A stretch of 64,000 bases of DNA from Candidatus Chloroploca mongolica (GTDB lineage: Bacteria; Chloroflexota; Chloroflexia; Chloroflexales; Chloroflexaceae). The DNA lies in NCBI RefSeq assembly GCF_004762035.2, contig NZ_SIJK02000003.1:1-64000 (forward strand), given 5' to 3'. Positions 62,938 to 64,000 of this stretch are shown piece after piece (the first letter of the stretch is position 1; each line of letters opens with the position of its first letter). The translations under genes were made by a program, and so were the position numbers. Below the pieces are notes generated by a model, which did no database searches, was not told the origin of the DNA, and saw only the letters and a list, made by a program, of their open reading frames with translations.

Positions 62938-63693
62938 CTAACTCACCTCGATCCGTTGCCCGTCACGCCCGATCTCTGCCTGTCCCAAAAACCCACCCGC
63001 CCGTATCGCCGCTAGGGCTTGCTCTTCAGCCATCGTCCAGCGTGGGCTATAGTGAACCAGAACCAGGCGCTTTACCCCCGCCTCCGCCGCTACTGCTCCG
63101 GCTTGCTTGGGTGAGCTGTGTCCTTCAAACGGCTCAGCTGTGGTCGCTTCATGGATAAGCACCGTTGCTCCGCTGGCAAGTTCCTGCACTTCAGGGCTCG
63201 GTTCGGTATCTGCCGAATAGACCAGCGCTTGCCCGGTTGCGCTCTGTTCAAAGCGCAGGGCAAGGCACGGGCGGCTATGTCTGGCCGGTGCGGTCAGTAG
63301 GTGCCAGCCCTCATCAAGCGCAAGACGACTGCCTGGCGGCAACTTTTGCCACTCGAGTGGCACATGGTATTCGACCTGCATCGCCCCCATCGTCGCTTGT
63401 ACGATTGCCAGTGTTGCATCGAGACCATAGATTGGTAGCGGGTCTTCCCGTCCTGCTAGGCGCATACTAAAGACCAGCCCGGGTAACCCGTTGATATGGT
63501 CACAATGGCTATGGGTCAACACAATCCCGGCTAACTTCTGCGGATCAATCCCGGCTCGCAACAATCGCTCGTATGTGCTTCCACCTGCATCAATGAGGAG
63601 GGGGCCTCCTGGTCCATCCCATACCATATGCGTATTGCCCCGATCCACATCGGGCAACCCGGTGCCGGTTCCCAATAAAATCATGGTTGCCAT
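62938..63693 (-). CDS. MBL-fold hydrolase, RNase Z-like
   Basis: The 251-residue protein has the metallo-beta-lactamase motif THSHCDHINGL, with later metal ligands in SADTEPS and VLVHYSPRW, and HEATTAEPFEGHSS near residue 190. This matches the RNase Z (ElaC) and arylsulfatase-like branch. It could mature tRNA 3' ends or act as a phosphodiesterase; it is shorter than typical RNase Z (about 305 residues). AAGGAGGG precedes the ATG. Confidence 0.85.
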   Translation of the reverse strand: MATMILLGTGTGLPDVDRGNTHMVWDGPGGPLLIDAGGSTYERLLRAGIDPQKLAGIVLTHSHCDHINGLPGLVFSMRLAGREDPLPIYGLDATLAIVQATMGAMQVEYHVPLEWQKLPPGSRLALDEGWHLLTAPARHSRPCLALRFEQSATGQALVYSADTEPSPEVQELASGATVLIHEATTAEPFEGHSSPKQAGAVAAEAGVKRLVLVHYSPRWTMAEEQALAAIRAGGFLGQAEIGRDGQRIEVS

Positions 63694-63708
63694 AGCGCAT
63701 CCCTCCTT

Positions 63709-64000
63709 CTACTGATCATCCATTGGAACCAGACGTTTGCGGAGTGCATAGATCGCCACCTGCGTGCGATCCGCCAGATGCAATTTCGAGAGGATATTGC
63801 TGAGGTGCGTTTTGGTCGTCTTTTCCGAGATGATCAGCGCTTCGGCAATCTCTTTGTTTGACATCCCCCGGGCAACCAGGCGCAACACATCCATCTCGCG
63901 GGGGGTCAATTGATCCACCGGCGCTTCGTTGGGGCGCGGTGAGCTAAATTCTTGCATCAGTTTCGTCGCGACCTCGGGGTGCAAGACGGCTTCATTGCGC
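63709..64000 (-). CDS. LuxR/NarL-type response regulator, C-terminal part
   Basis: The visible 97 or so residues are the linker (EAVLHPEVATKLMQEF) and the LuxR-type DNA-binding domain (LTPREMDVLRLVARGMSNKEI, HLSNILSKLHLADRTQVAIY). The reading frame stays open to the window edge, so the receiver domain lies outside. It is a second NarL-type regulator, distinct from the one at 5706. Confidence 0.9.
   Translation of the reverse strand, partial: RNEAVLHPEVATKLMQEFSSPRPNEAPVDQLTPREMDVLRLVARGMSNKEIAEALIISEKTTKTHLSNILSKLHLADRTQVAIYALRKRLVPMDDQ

Overview
The window looks like a chromosome segment from a member of the Chloroflexota, probably class Chloroflexia, in the neighbourhood of the filamentous Chloroflexales. 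This is a judgement from recognition, not from a search. The supporting signs are a mevalonate kinase, a division and cell wall (dcw) cluster that carries a rhomboid gene and a membrane protein of no named family, an ornate secreted beta-helix protein ending in YLPLVSR, DUF4388 next to an MglA-like GTPase, and palindromic intergenic repeats of the kind seen in those genomes. No photosynthesis, rRNA, tRNA, CRISPR or intact insertion sequence is visible.

Layout. 1-566 is a repeat-rich intergenic region. 567-6380 holds a sigma/anti-sigma pair, a polyprenyl diphosphate synthase and a two-component system. 6430-13232 holds transketolase, then a convergent group made of an alpha/beta hydrolase, a TIMP-like (NTR) membrane protein, a GH13 amylase and gltX. 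13727-15902 pairs a solitary Dam-type methylase with a glycosyltransferase. 15911-19752 (minus) holds a beta-helix exoprotein, an HD hydrolase and an OleA/KASIII-like thiolase. 19928-23874 is a compact exopolysaccharide operon with a glycosyltransferase, two Wzz-like proteins, a BY-kinase and its PHP phosphatase. 23894-28522 (minus) is an operon of a degenerate PP2C/beta-propeller membrane protein, a lipoprotein, a class C beta-lactamase-fold hydrolase and a Rieske protein. It diverges from an FHA-GAF-cyclase at 28751. Then come a RicT-like PSP1 protein, a GH-like lipoprotein, a stand-alone CBM48 protein, guaA, mevalonate kinase and a secreted Golvesin-like protein. 37515-42001 (minus) holds GTPase/DUF4388, DUF1385, small membrane proteins and mnmA.

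42817-61606 is one long minus-strand dcw cluster: mraZ-rsmH-ftsL-ftsI-murF-mraY-murD-rhomboid-ftsW-murG-(poly-Gly membrane protein)-murC-murB-ddl-ftsQ-ftsA-ftsZ. It starts from a good sigma-70 promoter followed by three perfect MraZ boxes. murE is absent. After it come moaC, a small protein with a near-consensus promoter, an MBL hydrolase and the end of a LuxR-type regulator cut by the window edge.

Two genome habits stand out. Six exact copies of the extended -10 sequence TGCTATAAT sit upstream of genes, usually with poor -35 boxes; the one at mnmA predicts a leaderless mRNA. Transcription units are separated by unusually long, perfect hairpins (14 to 26 bp stems, each of different sequence), some overlapping stop codons or a promoter. 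The least explained region is the 815 bp between ftsZ and mnmA, which holds a ladder of four short hairpins, an AT-rich promoter-like block and a possible 77-residue gene.
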